From NCBI GenBank assembly GCA_026261815.1, contig JAMPIT010000258.1, positions 13,135,501 to 13,199,500 of the forward strand: DNA of 64,000 bases. The letters are read 5' to 3'. The notes below the pieces were generated by a model. It saw nothing but the letters and a program-made list of their open reading frames with translations, was not told where the DNA came from and did no database searches. Positions 12,762 to 25,515 of the stretch are shown piece by piece. The stretch is from Monarcha castaneiventris obscurior. Taxonomy: Eukaryota; Chordata; Aves; Passeriformes; Monarchidae. Position numbers and translations under genes: made by a program. Each line of letters begins with the position of its first letter. Position 1 is the first letter of the stretch.

Positions 12762-13638
12762 CTAAAAAAAGCTGTCAATTCAACATTACTATTATAGAAA
12801 AAGAACAAAAAAGCACCAAACTCTCCTGCCAGCTAAAGCCTCTCCCTCCACCTTTGATTTTATTGAAGAATACTTTTAAACTCACACGTCTTCTAAGCAT
12901 GATCTTTATTTAAATTTAAGTTCATTTCCTCCTTTTTTTCTTTCATGTGGTTTTATTCATATCTCTGATTAAGAAATAGCTGTTTGCTCATTATCACTTA
13001 GCATTGGAAGACTTTTTTCCCTTATCTAATTAGTTATAAAAGGCTTTTTTTTTTCCTTAAAGGTCTGATTGCTCCTTCTGCAATACAGTCTAGACATTCT
13101 AGGGGAACTAAGTAGGAAAGAGTAATATCTGCATTTTAAAAAATAAGGTAATTTTTAAATAGCTCCTAAGATAAAGTGGACATATGGTAAGAGATAAAAC
13201 ATGTAACCTAACCATATAGATATTTAGATTCACACTGCCTTTTTCTGGTTTTGTCAGTGCTTTGTATGGGGAGATAAGGGCAGACTCATAAGGCTATGAT
13301 TCAGTAGAGGCTATTTCGACAAGTTTCCACTCTGAGATTCTGTTCATCAACCTCTAATTAGCACTTCATCGCTTTCAGCTTTGTGTCACCCAGCTGACTA
13401 GAGGAAGATGACACCTCCAACTTGAACTGGGCTTTTTTCCATTTTCTTGGAGCTCATCAAGACATGTGGTGCTTTCTTAAAGTGCAGCTGGTGCTGGCAC
13501 TTTCATTGTAAATTTAAATCGCTGTGTTTGGAAAAAGGTGATAAGAACAGTTTGTTTCATGTCCCTGGTGTTTAGCCTGAGGCAATTCCCAGCAAATATA
13601 TTCAAGGCTCCTTCTGGTTTGATCTGCTACACTTTTTT

Positions 13639-13657
13639 GTATTATTATTATTATTAA
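13639..13657. repeat. (TAT)n short microsatellite
   Basis: Five to six ATT units. Confidence 0.8.
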
Positions 13658-15399
13658 TAACAATGCTAGAAAATATGCACCTAAAAGAATACTCTGTGCA
13701 GTGTATAAATTTTTTCCCACAGTCACTAAAGTTTAAAAGAAAACAAAACCTCTTTAAGCTTCAATTTAAAAAAATGGCAAAAATATGAACTTTCTATATA
13801 TGTTTGGAGAAGGAGGAGTCAGGTTTTTGCAAGTTCTGGGGTATTTTTTTTTACATTTTCTGTAACACATGTTTTGGAGGAAAAGGCATTTCATTTTTTT
13901 TTATTTTATGTTCTACTCTATTGCTCATGCAATAACATATACCAGTAATTTATTACATGGGATTTTTTTCTGCCTATGCAATTGTTATATTACTTATTAA
14001 ATAAAGCTAATGAACAATGGTATGTATTTATCTCAAAATACTTATGATTATAGAAGTATGCCTAGAAAGCCAGATTTCAACATTTCATCTGTGTCCATTA
14101 TACTATCTTCTTATATGTTTAATTGTGTACATTCACACTGTTGAGATCTGAAGGCATACTGCTTAATGGATACATTTTCTGATTTTTAAAGTGTCTGATA
14201 AAATGAGTACAGCATTAAGAAAAGGGATTAAGAATTTACACATCAACTTTTCTATTTCCAAAATTTTCAAATTACTATATAAATGTTTTTTTTTTCTGTC
14301 TATGTACCCCATAGTTGTGCAACTAAGTTATACACTTAACCAAATTAAAGAAATTCCATCTCAAGAGAGCAGCTGTTGTATGTTTACTTAGGGGAACTTG
14401 GGTACTTTTCAAGCTCACAGTTAAAAATAATATTTCTTTTTGCTATAGAGTTGGAATCAAAAATCATGTTTGCTAGTCTTTTTCTTTTCTTTCAATATTT
14501 TTACTAACCTCTAGAAATAAAACTCATATTAACAAAATTTCTATCAGGTTTTTTTATTTTTATTTGGCTTTTGTGGTTTTCTGCTGCCCATTTTAATTCT
14601 GTGTGAGACCTAAGTCGTAAGTACTGCAACACCACAATAAATGGCATTAAAAGTCTGAGAACCTTCTATAAAGGCCTTATGGAGTCAGCACAGAATTGTG
14701 CCTCTCTTCAGAGAGGCAGAAATGAAGGCATACAAGAAAAATTTAGCTCCATCCAGCTTTTAAAAACTGAGCCAACACATTGGCTTAGATCTATTTTTTG
14801 CATTCTGACTAATAGTTCTGGTGTAAATTGCCATATTTCCATTGCTATAAGAAATTAAAGTCTGATTTCTGTATGTATGGAGGAAGGCAACATATGTAGA
14901 TAGTGGCACAATCCCGTATTTATGATATTCCATTCTTCTATAAATATAGATGTTCTGTGATTATCAATAGAGCTTCTCATTAAAATTCAGATTTAGATAC
15001 AAAATGATGCCATTTTGTCTTAATATTTGAAAACCTAAAAATATCTCTATAGCTCTTTGAAAATCTGTATTTTAGCATTTACATTCAGCAGTTTATTGCA
15101 GTAGGAGATATTTCAAACAGAAGAAACAAATTGTTCCATCAAAGTACTCTAATAATTTAGAAGACCATTTTTTTCCCAGCAAACCAAATATTAGGAATGA
15201 AGTTTAATCAAAGATCTAGTGCTCCATTTCCACTGAAGGCAGGAAATAACTGATTATTTCTCTGAGTTTTTAAGAATCAGCCCTGTTAGGAATAAGATTA
15301 AGCTCAATTGCAGTCTTGCAGAATTGGCGTCCTCTTTACTGCAACCCTGTTACAAATGGTTTTACATTGTGAAAGGCTTCTCTTAATGATTGTTTGCTC

Positions 15400-15585
15400 T
15401 TTTGACGAACTAGCTAATTGTCTGCTGCTCCATTCATCTTAATTCAGACCCATTACCCTTCATTTTTCCTCTCTTCCCTTCAGCAGCTACTGCTATGGCC
15501 ACACACTGCTATCACATCCAGCAACGTAAAACCATTTTGCCGTAGTGCCACGAGGAGCCTCCTTGTGCTTCGTGCCAAGTAGATG
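15400..15585. promoter_or_regulatory. Small CpG-retaining noncoding block
   Basis: Five CpG sites in 180 bases (gacgaac, aacgtaa, gccgtag, cacgagg, ttcgtgc) plus a TAATTG motif. Weak evidence for a conserved element. Confidence 0.2.
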
Positions 15586-18500
15586 TGAAGTAAATAGGCT
15601 GTCTCTATTCCACAGACTTTATGGAGCTTTGACTGTTACATTCCTACCTTAATACCCCAAATACCATTTGGAAATTCCCTTTGTCTTGTTACTGACTACC
15701 CTCACTAGCCCTGACTTGGGCACCCAGGGCTCTCAAATTAACCCTCCTCCTGTGGCGTTTGAGAGGTTGGGTATGGGCCAAGGTATATCCTAGAGAGACA
15801 CCTGTGACACAAGATGAGGGTTTTTTACTTTGATCCCCTGGCTTCTGCCTTCTGCTTCATGACCCGAGATAACAGACAAAACTGATTTTGTACATGCAGG
15901 AGCATGGGGAAGCCTCTGCACTGATTAGAAAATGCATTTGATGAAGGTTTACCTACAGGGAGTATCAGGCTGTCAAGTGCATGAATCTCACATTCAATAC
16001 GTGGGACTTGGCTGATCTGCATCTCTTTGCCTCCGTATTGTCTTGGTTTTCTGCCACTGGTAAAACCCTGTGGATGACAATTCTGAATTTCCCCCAAAAT
16101 TTCAAAGAAAAGATTCGCTATTTTCATTTTGGTTTTATCCAGCAGCTGTCAAATCAACGGTATTTTGTAACCTTTGGATGTATAAATAGTTATGTGAATA
16201 AGAGTTGCTTGCAGTTTTCACATATTTTGACTTAACCTATGTAGTGCACAGCAATCAGCATTTCTGAGAATGGCTAATGTAGGACTGGATGGAGATATCT
16301 GCATGGATTGACAATTGGTGATAAATGAGGATCTTCATATTAACTGGGGATAAGAGATATTTCCTGGTGAGGACCGAATTCTCCACATAAAGAGAGACAA
16401 GAAAGGAAGGGTGGCAGGGACTATCTGTTAGTTGCTAGGCACTTAATTCATCCTCAGACCTCAAGGACTCAGCATGGGGAACAACCGAGATAAATAATTT
16501 GCATTGGCTGTGTCATCTCTTGCTTTTGCCAGAAAGTGTCAGTTTATCCTTTCCTAGTAATCTCACTGATGGCAATTATTATGCTCTAGTATGTTTGGTA
16601 CAGAATAACCATGTAACTGTGTATAAATGTATATTAAATAAATGGTGCAAAAAATATTATGGTAATGGAAATGTTTGTGTGAGCCAAACCCTATCAGATA
16701 AACAGATATGGGTTTTTTCAGTGTAATTCACCACCACAATGATAACCCAGCAATATAACCAATATAAGTACAGATATAAAGGTATGAAACAACATATTGT
16801 CAGAAGCAATAAAAAAGATTTAGCAATGTGTAAACAGGATAGATCCACAAGAGGCCAAGCATGGCAGTAGTTTATTATACATGCCTACCTAACTGAAAGT
16901 CATACCGAGAAGAATGTAAAAGAGAAAGGAATGGTAAATTGTGATGGCTGTTTTTATTATTCTGCTCTTTGAGAGAGATCTAATTTGGAATTTGCATTTC
17001 ACAGGAGTTCTGAGTTTTTTGTGAGTCTCATTTTAAGAGCATGTAGCATTTATGTAACTCTTAATTCACCAAGGTACAAACATGAACTCTAAACAGCTGC
17101 AATAGCAGCTCAGATGAGAAGGTGTGTGTGCTGCCCTATGCTAGTGCACCACTGAACAGGGCATAGAAACAGGAATGTGTCCTTTGTCCCCCCTGTGCAA
17201 GAGCCAGCTTTGGTATAGTGATGTGCAGCCCCTGTTCACAGCTCTTTATTGGCAGCACAAACCTGCCTAAAGCCATCACAGAGAGATGGGATGACAGTAA
17301 TACAATTGCTGCTTTGCTCTCTTTTGTGTAGTGATGCTAGATTAGTAGTTAAAAAAGAAAAATAAAAAAAAAAGATCACCAACTGCACGCTTTCCTGAAG
17401 CTCTTTCTCAGCATGTACTTGCTCAGAGCTCCAGGAAGCAATCTTACCAGTCCCAGCATTAGCAAATTAAGGTGACACATTTATGCATTATGAGATTCTC
17501 TTAAAAATCATAAAATTACGGAACCGGAGGGGAAGAAAAAAGAAAAAAAAAAAAGCTGTGTTTCTTTTCTTTAATAATTGTTTGCTTTCATTTTTATTAA
17601 CCTTTAGAACACACTAGGGTAGTATTTTAAAACTTTTCCTGACCTCCTATTTTAAGAACTAGGGTTCTGAAAAATAGTAAGGATTGTGAAATCTTAATAA
17701 ACTCATGCGTCTTCAATGCACATTGCAGATGAAGTGGGCCAAATTCTCCTTTGAGTCCTGGGGCAGTGCAGGCTTCCAGAGTCATTTCCATTCTGGACCA
17801 TCCAAGTGAAGCTTTGTTTTTCTGAAACGTCTGGGAGACCTCATATAAAACCTGACATTTACCGCTTGTGGTGGACAGAGTTATAAGAAACACACTCGAA
17901 ACATACAGTCATCATTATTTATATCTTATGATAAGCATACATTCAATAATAAATTATCTAAAGAAAATGAGTATCATTGGGCCACAGAATAATAACTAAT
18001 CCTAAAGTTTAGAACGTTCTATTCTATTCATCCTATGAATTATATTATGCAATTTTTACTATCTGGGGTACATGAGAGTGTATTTTCTGAGAGTGGGATG
18101 AAAAGTTCTTTGTGTTTTCTACCATAATGCTTACTCTCTTAGAACAAAGCACACTCTACTTGAACTTGACGGTCTGATATGTATTTTACATGTATAGGTC
18201 CTGCTGGGGAATCAATTATACGTGTACAGATGAGGATAATTCCTCTCTTTCCCTGTGTTGTTTTGATCTTAGTGAAGCTAAGCTTTTGCAAATAAAACTT
18301 GTATGTTGAGCTTTTAGCTGTTATGTACATTTACAGTGTGCGTATAAAGGTAAGTTTTCTTAATTCTGAGCTCTTTCTGTTTCATAATGTGATTGCCTTA
18401 CAAACCCGAAACAAGTAGTAATGGCTTAACTGTGCCAACAAAGGACTTCACATGGGGCACAGGTTTGGAAATGAACTTCAGCACAGACCTTGTAGACATC

Positions 18501-19213
18501 TGAACTCTATAAATCCACAGGTGTTTAAGTAGCCCTAAGGGCTAGGTCAGATAGCAGGCTTGTTTCAGTATGACTTTACAAGGATTTAGTACTGTGTAAA
18601 CAACACTTGCAAGGTTTTCTCTTTACTGCTGAGTAAAACCAGTAGCAGGAAGAGCAACCTTTGATTTTTGTACCATAAAACGTACGGTGTTCTTTTATTC
18701 CATAAGCAGTGTTTGCTGGGATGATTTTGAGCAAGACTACATACAAAGTTAAACTTTCTAAGCCAACAAGTTTTGAGACAAGATGCTATAAATTGTACTG
18801 TTCTTGAAAAGAAATTACAGTGTAGCTGGAGAATTTGTTTTTTCTTCCTTTTTTTTTTTTGGTGCATTTTGTTTGTTGTTGATCTTGGTCTTTGTTTTGG
18901 AAGAAGCATTCAAGTCCTTCTGGAGAAAGATAAATTAGGCTGTAGTTTTATATGTGAATGCAGCCTGAAGATCTTAGATCTGTGCATTTCCACCTAAAGT
19001 AATGTTGTTGTTAAAATTTTGTAAGCAGATGGGCTTATTTCTCAGTAAAGTAACCCCAAAGCATAAACTAGCTAGTGCAGAAATACTGTTGAAGTGATGT
19101 TGGGAGAAAAAAGAAAAAAAAAGACTAGCAAATGCAGAGTGCTGAGAATAGTGTTCTATTTTTACCCCAAAATCTGGTCTGCTAGTAATAGTGACGGGTT
19201 TTCATCAGTACCT

Positions 19214-19276
19214 ACAAAACAAAACAAAAATACAAAAAAAACCCTAAAAAAACCCAAAAACCAACCAAAAAAATCC
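19214..19276. repeat. A/C-rich tract
   Basis: Poly-A interrupted by C runs (AACCC, ACCAACC), with only two T bases. Confidence 0.85.
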
Positions 19277-21310
19277 CCTAAAACTGCCCTCCCCCCTTCA
19301 CTAAATGACTACCCAGAATAACATGATAAATCAGCTTGAATGGGGAAACTAGATCCTAAGGAGAAGGCATTGGGAGCTGAAAGGAGTACAACAGCACTCA
19401 AAGAGGGAAAACAAGATAACTGGAACCTGAGTGGATACAGTAATTAGGAACTGGAGAAGGAAATTAAAATCCTTAGGGAATTCAGTAACTGAGAAAGGAA
19501 CTGAGAGAAATCTATTGAGGTTTATGAGAGGACAATTACTCCAAAAGCTTAATTAACTCCCATACAAAGCTTGGTTGAAGCTCCTCCTTGTCCTTGTTTT
19601 TACATGAGTGTATGACTCAAGAAAATACAAATAATTTCTTTAGTAGTTAATGAAAACTTATTGATCACTGTATTAATCTATAGGAGTGATAGCTGATGAT
19701 TAATTCAATCATGTTTTCCTGCAGCATTTTAGTTTCTGCTCCTTTGCTCCTTATTGTTTAAACTTAAGTTATTTAAGTTGTGCCATAGCTAACCACAGTG
19801 TATATGATGTGAGCTTTTCTTTGCCTAATCAGCACAGAGATTTGCAAGAATATATTGCGGAAATAGCTAGGTGTTTGCTAAATTTTGATGGCAAAGAGAA
19901 ACAGTTGTGATTCCCTTCACTGTCCTGGATCGTGCTTTTTGGCAGAAGTCTAGTCAAGTTTGTGCTATGCAGCCTTTTCTTTCTGGACTGAAGTGTTTGT
20001 CGCAAATGCACACACTGAATCTGGTGTTCTCTGTATCCTCAAGCTGCCTGTTACCCTGACATCTCTCTGCCACTCCCAAAGTCAGAGTTTCCTTTCTCAG
20101 TGACAGCTCGTAACCTACGCAAAGGTGTAACTTCCACCAATTCAACTTAACTGAATTACTGCAAGTGTTTCTTGGAATGTGATGATATTGCAAATGAATT
20201 CTGTGGAAACATCCTTAGAGCTGCATAAACCAGCAAATCTCAGTGCTGGCAGATATTTGAGAGGATAATATATATGTATATCATTCAGAAATTTTATCCA
20301 TCATCAGACAAATGACCAGATTTTGGTTCCTTCAGTTCCCCAAAATACGATCTGAGAAAATTTTAATCTTACCTGGAAATGGACCCAAATTATGAAACCA
20401 TTCGAAAGATTCTGAATTAAGTCTTATATTTGTCACCAGTTGATCACTTTTAATACAAAAAGTGTGTACATTTTTTTGTCTGGGAAACATCTGTTTTGAA
20501 GCATCGTGAGCCAAGAATTTTATTTTTCTTTCCTCCCCCCACCCCTTTCCATTCTTCAGGTTATTTAAAAAACCTGTCTCTTTACAAATCACATTGGGTT
20601 TGTTGTATGCATTAAATGAAAAGCTTTCAACTTCCGGAGCAGGCTGTATGAACAATTGTCTTGTGTATACATCAACTAGCATCCTACAAAAGTGCAATGA
20701 ATTGGGTTTGTGTTAATTACAAGGTGTATTTGACTGTATCTACATGATAGAGTAACAGTTCCAAATAACATCATATGCAAATGAAAGGAAATTCCTTTTT
20801 CATTTTATGGCACAGTTGAGAAATACAATGCACTCTGAAAAGAAACAGAAATGCAGCTATGCTAGTGACTTGATAGTCTGTATATATCAACTCTCAACAA
20901 TTAAAACCTACATGAAATTGAATTATTACAATGTTTATGCATGGTGGTGTTATCTTAAAATCTGAGTGTTAAAAAATACACTGGAAAACATAAACTAATA
21001 CATACCATTTTAGATGGTGCATAAGGACATCATTCAAAATTATCAAAATATATTTATAGAAATATTAATAAAGCAAGTATGTCTAGGTCTCATTTGTGGA
21101 TTTCAAGATTATTTGTAGTTTCCTGTGGTGTGCTTTTTGGTTTTTTCTTTTGTAATTTTTTCATTATTAATCAATGGAAATCTTCTTCATATATCTTGAA
21201 TTCAAGACCGAGAACTTGTAGTAAAAATATTTTGCTAGTACCTGTCTGCTGTTTACAAGCAGTTCTGAGGTTCAGCATGGTTCCCTAACAGTTCAAGTCT
21301 AGTCTCAAAA

Positions 21311-21378
21311 TTTTTCTCTTTCTTTTTTTTGGTTTTTTTTTTTTTTTCTGTTGAGTTGGTTTGATTTTGTTTTGTTTA
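21311..21378. repeat. T/G-rich tract
   Basis: Long T runs broken by GG and by TTTTG units. Confidence 0.8.
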
Positions 21379-22264
21379 GGTAAATTATATAACAGAGAAG
21401 CAGCAAAATTGGATAAAAATATAAGTCTCATCTTGTCCATTTCATATGCTTGAGTTAATAATTGTAAAGATCTTGATGCTCTCAAGCATTATTGTGATTA
21501 GTATTATGTAAAGTGCCTACAACAAATGGTGTATTCATGAGCTGAGTATTTTAACAAGGGCTGCAAGTTTGCCATAAACAGACTTTGTTGTAAGGCAGCC
21601 TATGGAGAGCTAACACAGAGTATTTCACATTTCCCCCCAGCTACCCCAGGCTGAACTCTGTACAGTTGTCACTGCAAAAGGGAAGATGAGGTATCTTTAA
21701 CAGGGTTAAGTGTAATTGGTAGACCTTCCTGGTCTGGATTTGCTGGCTGTTAATATGGGAGCAGTTGGACCTATTAACTGATGTTATTACTCTACCTTTC
21801 AAATGGAGATATTCTGCAATTCTGTGTCAAGAATAAATGTATTACCTCCCCTGCTTTCCCCTCAGCTACCCAAAAGGGGTTAGCGATTGATTCTCTGTTT
21901 TTCTGAACTCCTTGCTTGGATAGGTAATCAGGTTGCTGGGGTTTTTGTAGTAGAAAAAGGGCCTAAAAATATTTAAGACCACAGAGACACATTGAGTAGG
22001 AGATTAAAATATTCTTACTGCATTGTGAGGCTGTGTACTTAGAGCCAGAGTTTCATGTGGTAAGTGGCTTTAACCATGAAATAAGCAAGCTGCATTGCAC
22101 AAAGGTGTAACAATAAGAATGCTTTCATTAGGAAGAAAGAGAAATACAAATGTAAGACAAGAGAAAATGTTTCTCAATTAAAAGGACTTAATATTGCACT
22201 ATGTGTTTTATGCGTAGTACACTTGGCCAGCAAAATATTGAAGCACTTGTTTTATATTAAGATA

Positions 22265-22313
22265 TATAAAGATATATGATATATGATTATGTTTCATATA
22301 AAGATATATGATT
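22265..22313. repeat. Local duplication, 33-base period
   Basis: TATAAAGATATATGAT occurs at 22265-22280 and again at 22298-22313. Similar sequence follows each copy (ATGATTATGTTT, then ATGATTCTCATGTTT), indicating a tandem duplication. Confidence 0.75.
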
Positions 22314-23505
22314 CTCATGTTTCTGTGATTTCTTCTCTCTATTTCATTGGCTACTTGCCTATCTTTAATTTGGTGTTAAAAAATTTGTCTTATGAATTAT
22401 TAAGATAGAATTCTGTTCTTCTATTTTAATTAATGTTTCTCAGAAGTGTTTACTTAGTACAATCCATCAAAGTAAAAATAAGGTTGAGACCAATCCTTGA
22501 AATTCACGAAAACACATTGACATTGATTGGGAAAAACACCATAAAAATTAAAACTGGATTTCCAGTCCTCTAGTGAGCTGTGGGATAAGGAATTTCAAAG
22601 ATTGATGCATCCTTAAACCAAAAGAAAGTGTACTCCTTGTTGCTGATCTCTAGGATAACCAAGTCACAAATACAGTGGGTTCTGTAATTTATGGTTTAGT
22701 TTAGTTGCGCCTCTAATTAAAAGCAAACACTAAGTGCATTTTTAAGTTCACTTTGTTTGAATGAGAACAGGCAAACCCTTTCTGAAATAACTATTCTTTC
22801 TTCACACAAGTTGAAGCTCTGAGAGCTCTGAAAGGACCTGAAATTAGTTGATAGAAAGTGGCTCCCCATAACTAATTCTAGCTGGGAGGCCACTGCCATT
22901 TCAGTCTTTTGTATTGTCTATTTTTAAAAAGATAAGGAGAAATCAGAATGCTAACCAACAGGAGCTGCCAGAAAAAGATATTTTTAAAAAAATAGTAGAA
23001 AAGCTAGGCAGAGGTTTTAATGTCTGTGGCCTCACCAAAGGAACTCACAAACTGTTCTGTTTTAATAATTCTGCATTAGTTTAAATCTCTGGTTCCAAAA
23101 GTAACAAAATGGGTCATCTTGTGGTTTGGAGATCATTTTATACTGTGTGCTAGTCTAAAAACTCTCTCTAGTTTTTTAGAAGGGTCTCTTTTTTTTTGTA
23201 GGCATTATAAAATAATTTACAGGAGTGATCAGAGAGACTCTTCATGTGTTCATCATAATAGTATTTCTGAAATAAGTATAGCAAAAAGGTTTTTGATTCC
23301 CAAACACTAATTTTTCTTAACATTTCAGTGGTTGCTTGCCTGTGAAAAGACTGCACTTGAGTATTCACTACAATTCTCTGAATGCTGCCTCTATCATTCA
23401 TCTGTGCTTAGTTCTGTCTTGCTACGAGGTCTTCTTGCTTATTTTCTGTTTCTGTTGTACAAAATGGTCTTTTGGTAATTAGGAGTGCTAGGGGTTTTAA
23501 CCTGG

Positions 23506-23511
23506 TATATG

Positions 23512-23557
<46 letters not shown>

Positions 23558-23558
23558 G
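23506..23558. repeat. (TG)n microsatellite flanked by TA repeats
   Basis: About 16-17 TG units at 23518-23550 with TATA-rich flanks on both sides. Likely polymorphic in length. Confidence 0.97.
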
Positions 23559-24659
23559 CAGAAAACTGTCATCAAGCTAAAAGAAAAGTATAAAGCATGC
23601 ACATCATTATCACTGGGCATGGGAAACTTGTTATATAAGGCCAGTACTTCATTTGAGAGAACAATTTAATTGAATTTTGATGCAGCTAAATAGCACGTTT
23701 GTTAAAATCCAAATGACCTTGTGTAAATGTACTTCAGAAATTCACCCAGGTAAAAGAACAGGTACAAGAATTCAGTAACAGCAGTGCATTTTACAAGGTT
23801 GTATTTTCATTAAATTGATCACAATTTTGCCCTCTATTTTTTCCATGTATGGGGTGGAGTAGATTAACAATTTCCATTTTTAAAATGTTCTTGCTTTATA
23901 AATTAGTTCCCTTTCTTTCAGCTTTTATACTCCACGCTCCAGATAATAAATGTGCTCACAAAAGACTTGTCTGAAATAATGAAGCTGTTAAAGAACATTG
24001 TAATTTTTTACTTTAATAAAATTAATCTGGCCCTGTAAACCATTAGAAGGCAAACTTGCTCTTAGAATGCATCACAGTACCACGTTTGTGACACTGATAG
24101 ATAACTATTAACTCCTTTTAAGCTTTAAAATGCTTCAGAATGCCAGAGTAAAGAATCTAAAACTGCAGATCTTATTCAAATGAATCAGGATAGAGCAGAT
24201 GGTTGAAGAAGGCACACAAGCAAGAAGTAAATCTCCTGTTCTCCCTTTCTGATTGCTTTGCCCACAGAGGAATAATGATTCAAAGAAAATCAGTAATCAT
24301 GGCGGTTGCCATTAGCATATTCCCAATAAGGGAGCTTACACAAAAATTCCCAGAGAAAATGAATGGCTGCTAGTATAGATCAGTGTGCAAATAGTGCATT
24401 TCCAGCTGCCTCCCAAAACATAGATTTTTCCAAGACGTTTAGAAATGAAGTTTGGAAAACTGAATTAAAAGAATTGTGCATTTGCTTAGAGAAGAGATGG
24501 ATATTTTATTAACCTAGCAATAGAGCTGTTTTTAACACCCATGTCAGTTGCGATGCTGAGCCGAGTAGTCTCAAAAGTATCCTGTGCTTAAAATGAAGGT
24601 ATCAGCAACCCTTCAATAAAATACAGGGAGAACCTTTTCCTACTTGGTTGTTCCTGTCT

Positions 24660-25100
24660 GGAGAGTGTGAGCAAACTGCTGTAAATCCCTTCCCCGACAT
24701 GTTTTCTGATTGCATTATCGTGAACGCATGTGGTAAATGTCTGCTTTCTTGTTGCTTCACAGAAGTTATTAAGTTGTTCACAAATCAGTGGCAAAGCAAA
24801 ACATTTTCTCAAAGTGTTGCGGAAGGAGCACTAACCTAGATAAATGGCTGTTTTCTTGTCTGTCCATAAGCAATGGGAAGCCCATTAGCCAGTGTAAATG
24901 AGCATAGCGCTATCGGAACAGTCAAGCTGCCGCCTTTCATTTATACGGAATTAGGATTTTCGCTTGGCATATTTCAAAATGAGAGCAAATTCAAGAATTG
25001 CACGCAGGATTGTCACATTCTTCTACTTACTATAGTTAAGAAAGTAATGTAACATTGTGTTATTCTCATTCACTTTAATTTCGTCGTGAGGCAAAGTCTA
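24660..25100. promoter_or_regulatory. Candidate conserved regulatory element (CpG-retaining)
   Basis: By eye about 12 CpG sites fall in 440 bases, in a window where CpG is otherwise rare (examples: cgctatcgg, gccgcc, tacgg, cacgc, tcgtcgtg). No coding frame, repeat or promoter motif explains it. CpG retention in noncoding AT-rich DNA is a known mark of constraint or low methylation. An enhancer is inferred, not shown. Confidence 0.3.
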
Positions 25101-25333
25101 AATCATCACTGCTCTGGCCTCTGGATTAGGCAGTCAGCTGCCATTGTTGAAACTGGAAAATGCATGTCTAATTTCTTGTGTGCCAGGCTGAATGTATCTC
25201 CTATTGGTTCCAAATACAACAACAGACCAACAGTCACTAAAATAAGTGCCATCACCTAGATGGTTGATAAATCTTAGAAAAGCAGCCGTGAGACATGGTA
25301 TTGACAGGTTTTGTTGTTGAAATAAGAGAGAAA

Positions 25334-25515
25334 CTAGGTAAGGGTGACCATGTTCCTGCAGATGCCATCATTGATTGCACCAGCAGGAGGCAAATGGTTA
25401 AAGGATTCAATGGAAACTGTCACAATAGTTTCAATTTTATTATTGAAGCCCAAACTTTCAGTGGCAGTGGACAGATTGCCTTCATTTTTCATCCATGAAA
25501 CATCTTCAACATTTC
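25334..25515 (-). CDS. Candidate terminal coding exon or relic
   Basis: A minus-strand frame of 59 codons plus stop after a strong acceptor (..gatttttgttttttcag). It has no ATG at the start, so it would be a 3' exon entered after 2 bases of a split codon. The peptide runs NVEDVSWMKNEGNLSTATES.. through a beta-like stretch KIETIVTVSIESF to ..GICRNMVTLT and stop. All three plus-strand frames opposite are also fairly open, so the openness is partly compositional. No AATAAA was seen within about 150 bases downstream. A fragment of a processed pseudogene is equally possible. Confidence 0.28.

Larger units (their letters stand above)
12762..24659. other. Noncoding, no gene recognised
   Basis: Unique AT-rich DNA with the small repeats listed separately. 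Near 17740 'gggccaaattctcctttgag' is a probable fragment of the palindromic amniote repeats. At 18272-18350 an acceptor and a gtaagt donor bracket a segment closed in all frames, perhaps a noncoding exon. Confidence 0.5.

Noticed and set aside
20332..20697. 121-codon minus-strand frame with a CAG|gtaaga donor, and a plus-strand acceptor at 20559
   Set aside because: The purine tract in the frame is the complement of a plus-strand polypyrimidine acceptor, so the composition explains the openness. The two readings compete and neither has a partner exon.
23408..23620. 70-codon minus-strand frame with a threonine-histidine run
   Set aside because: Simple translation of the (TG)n microsatellite.
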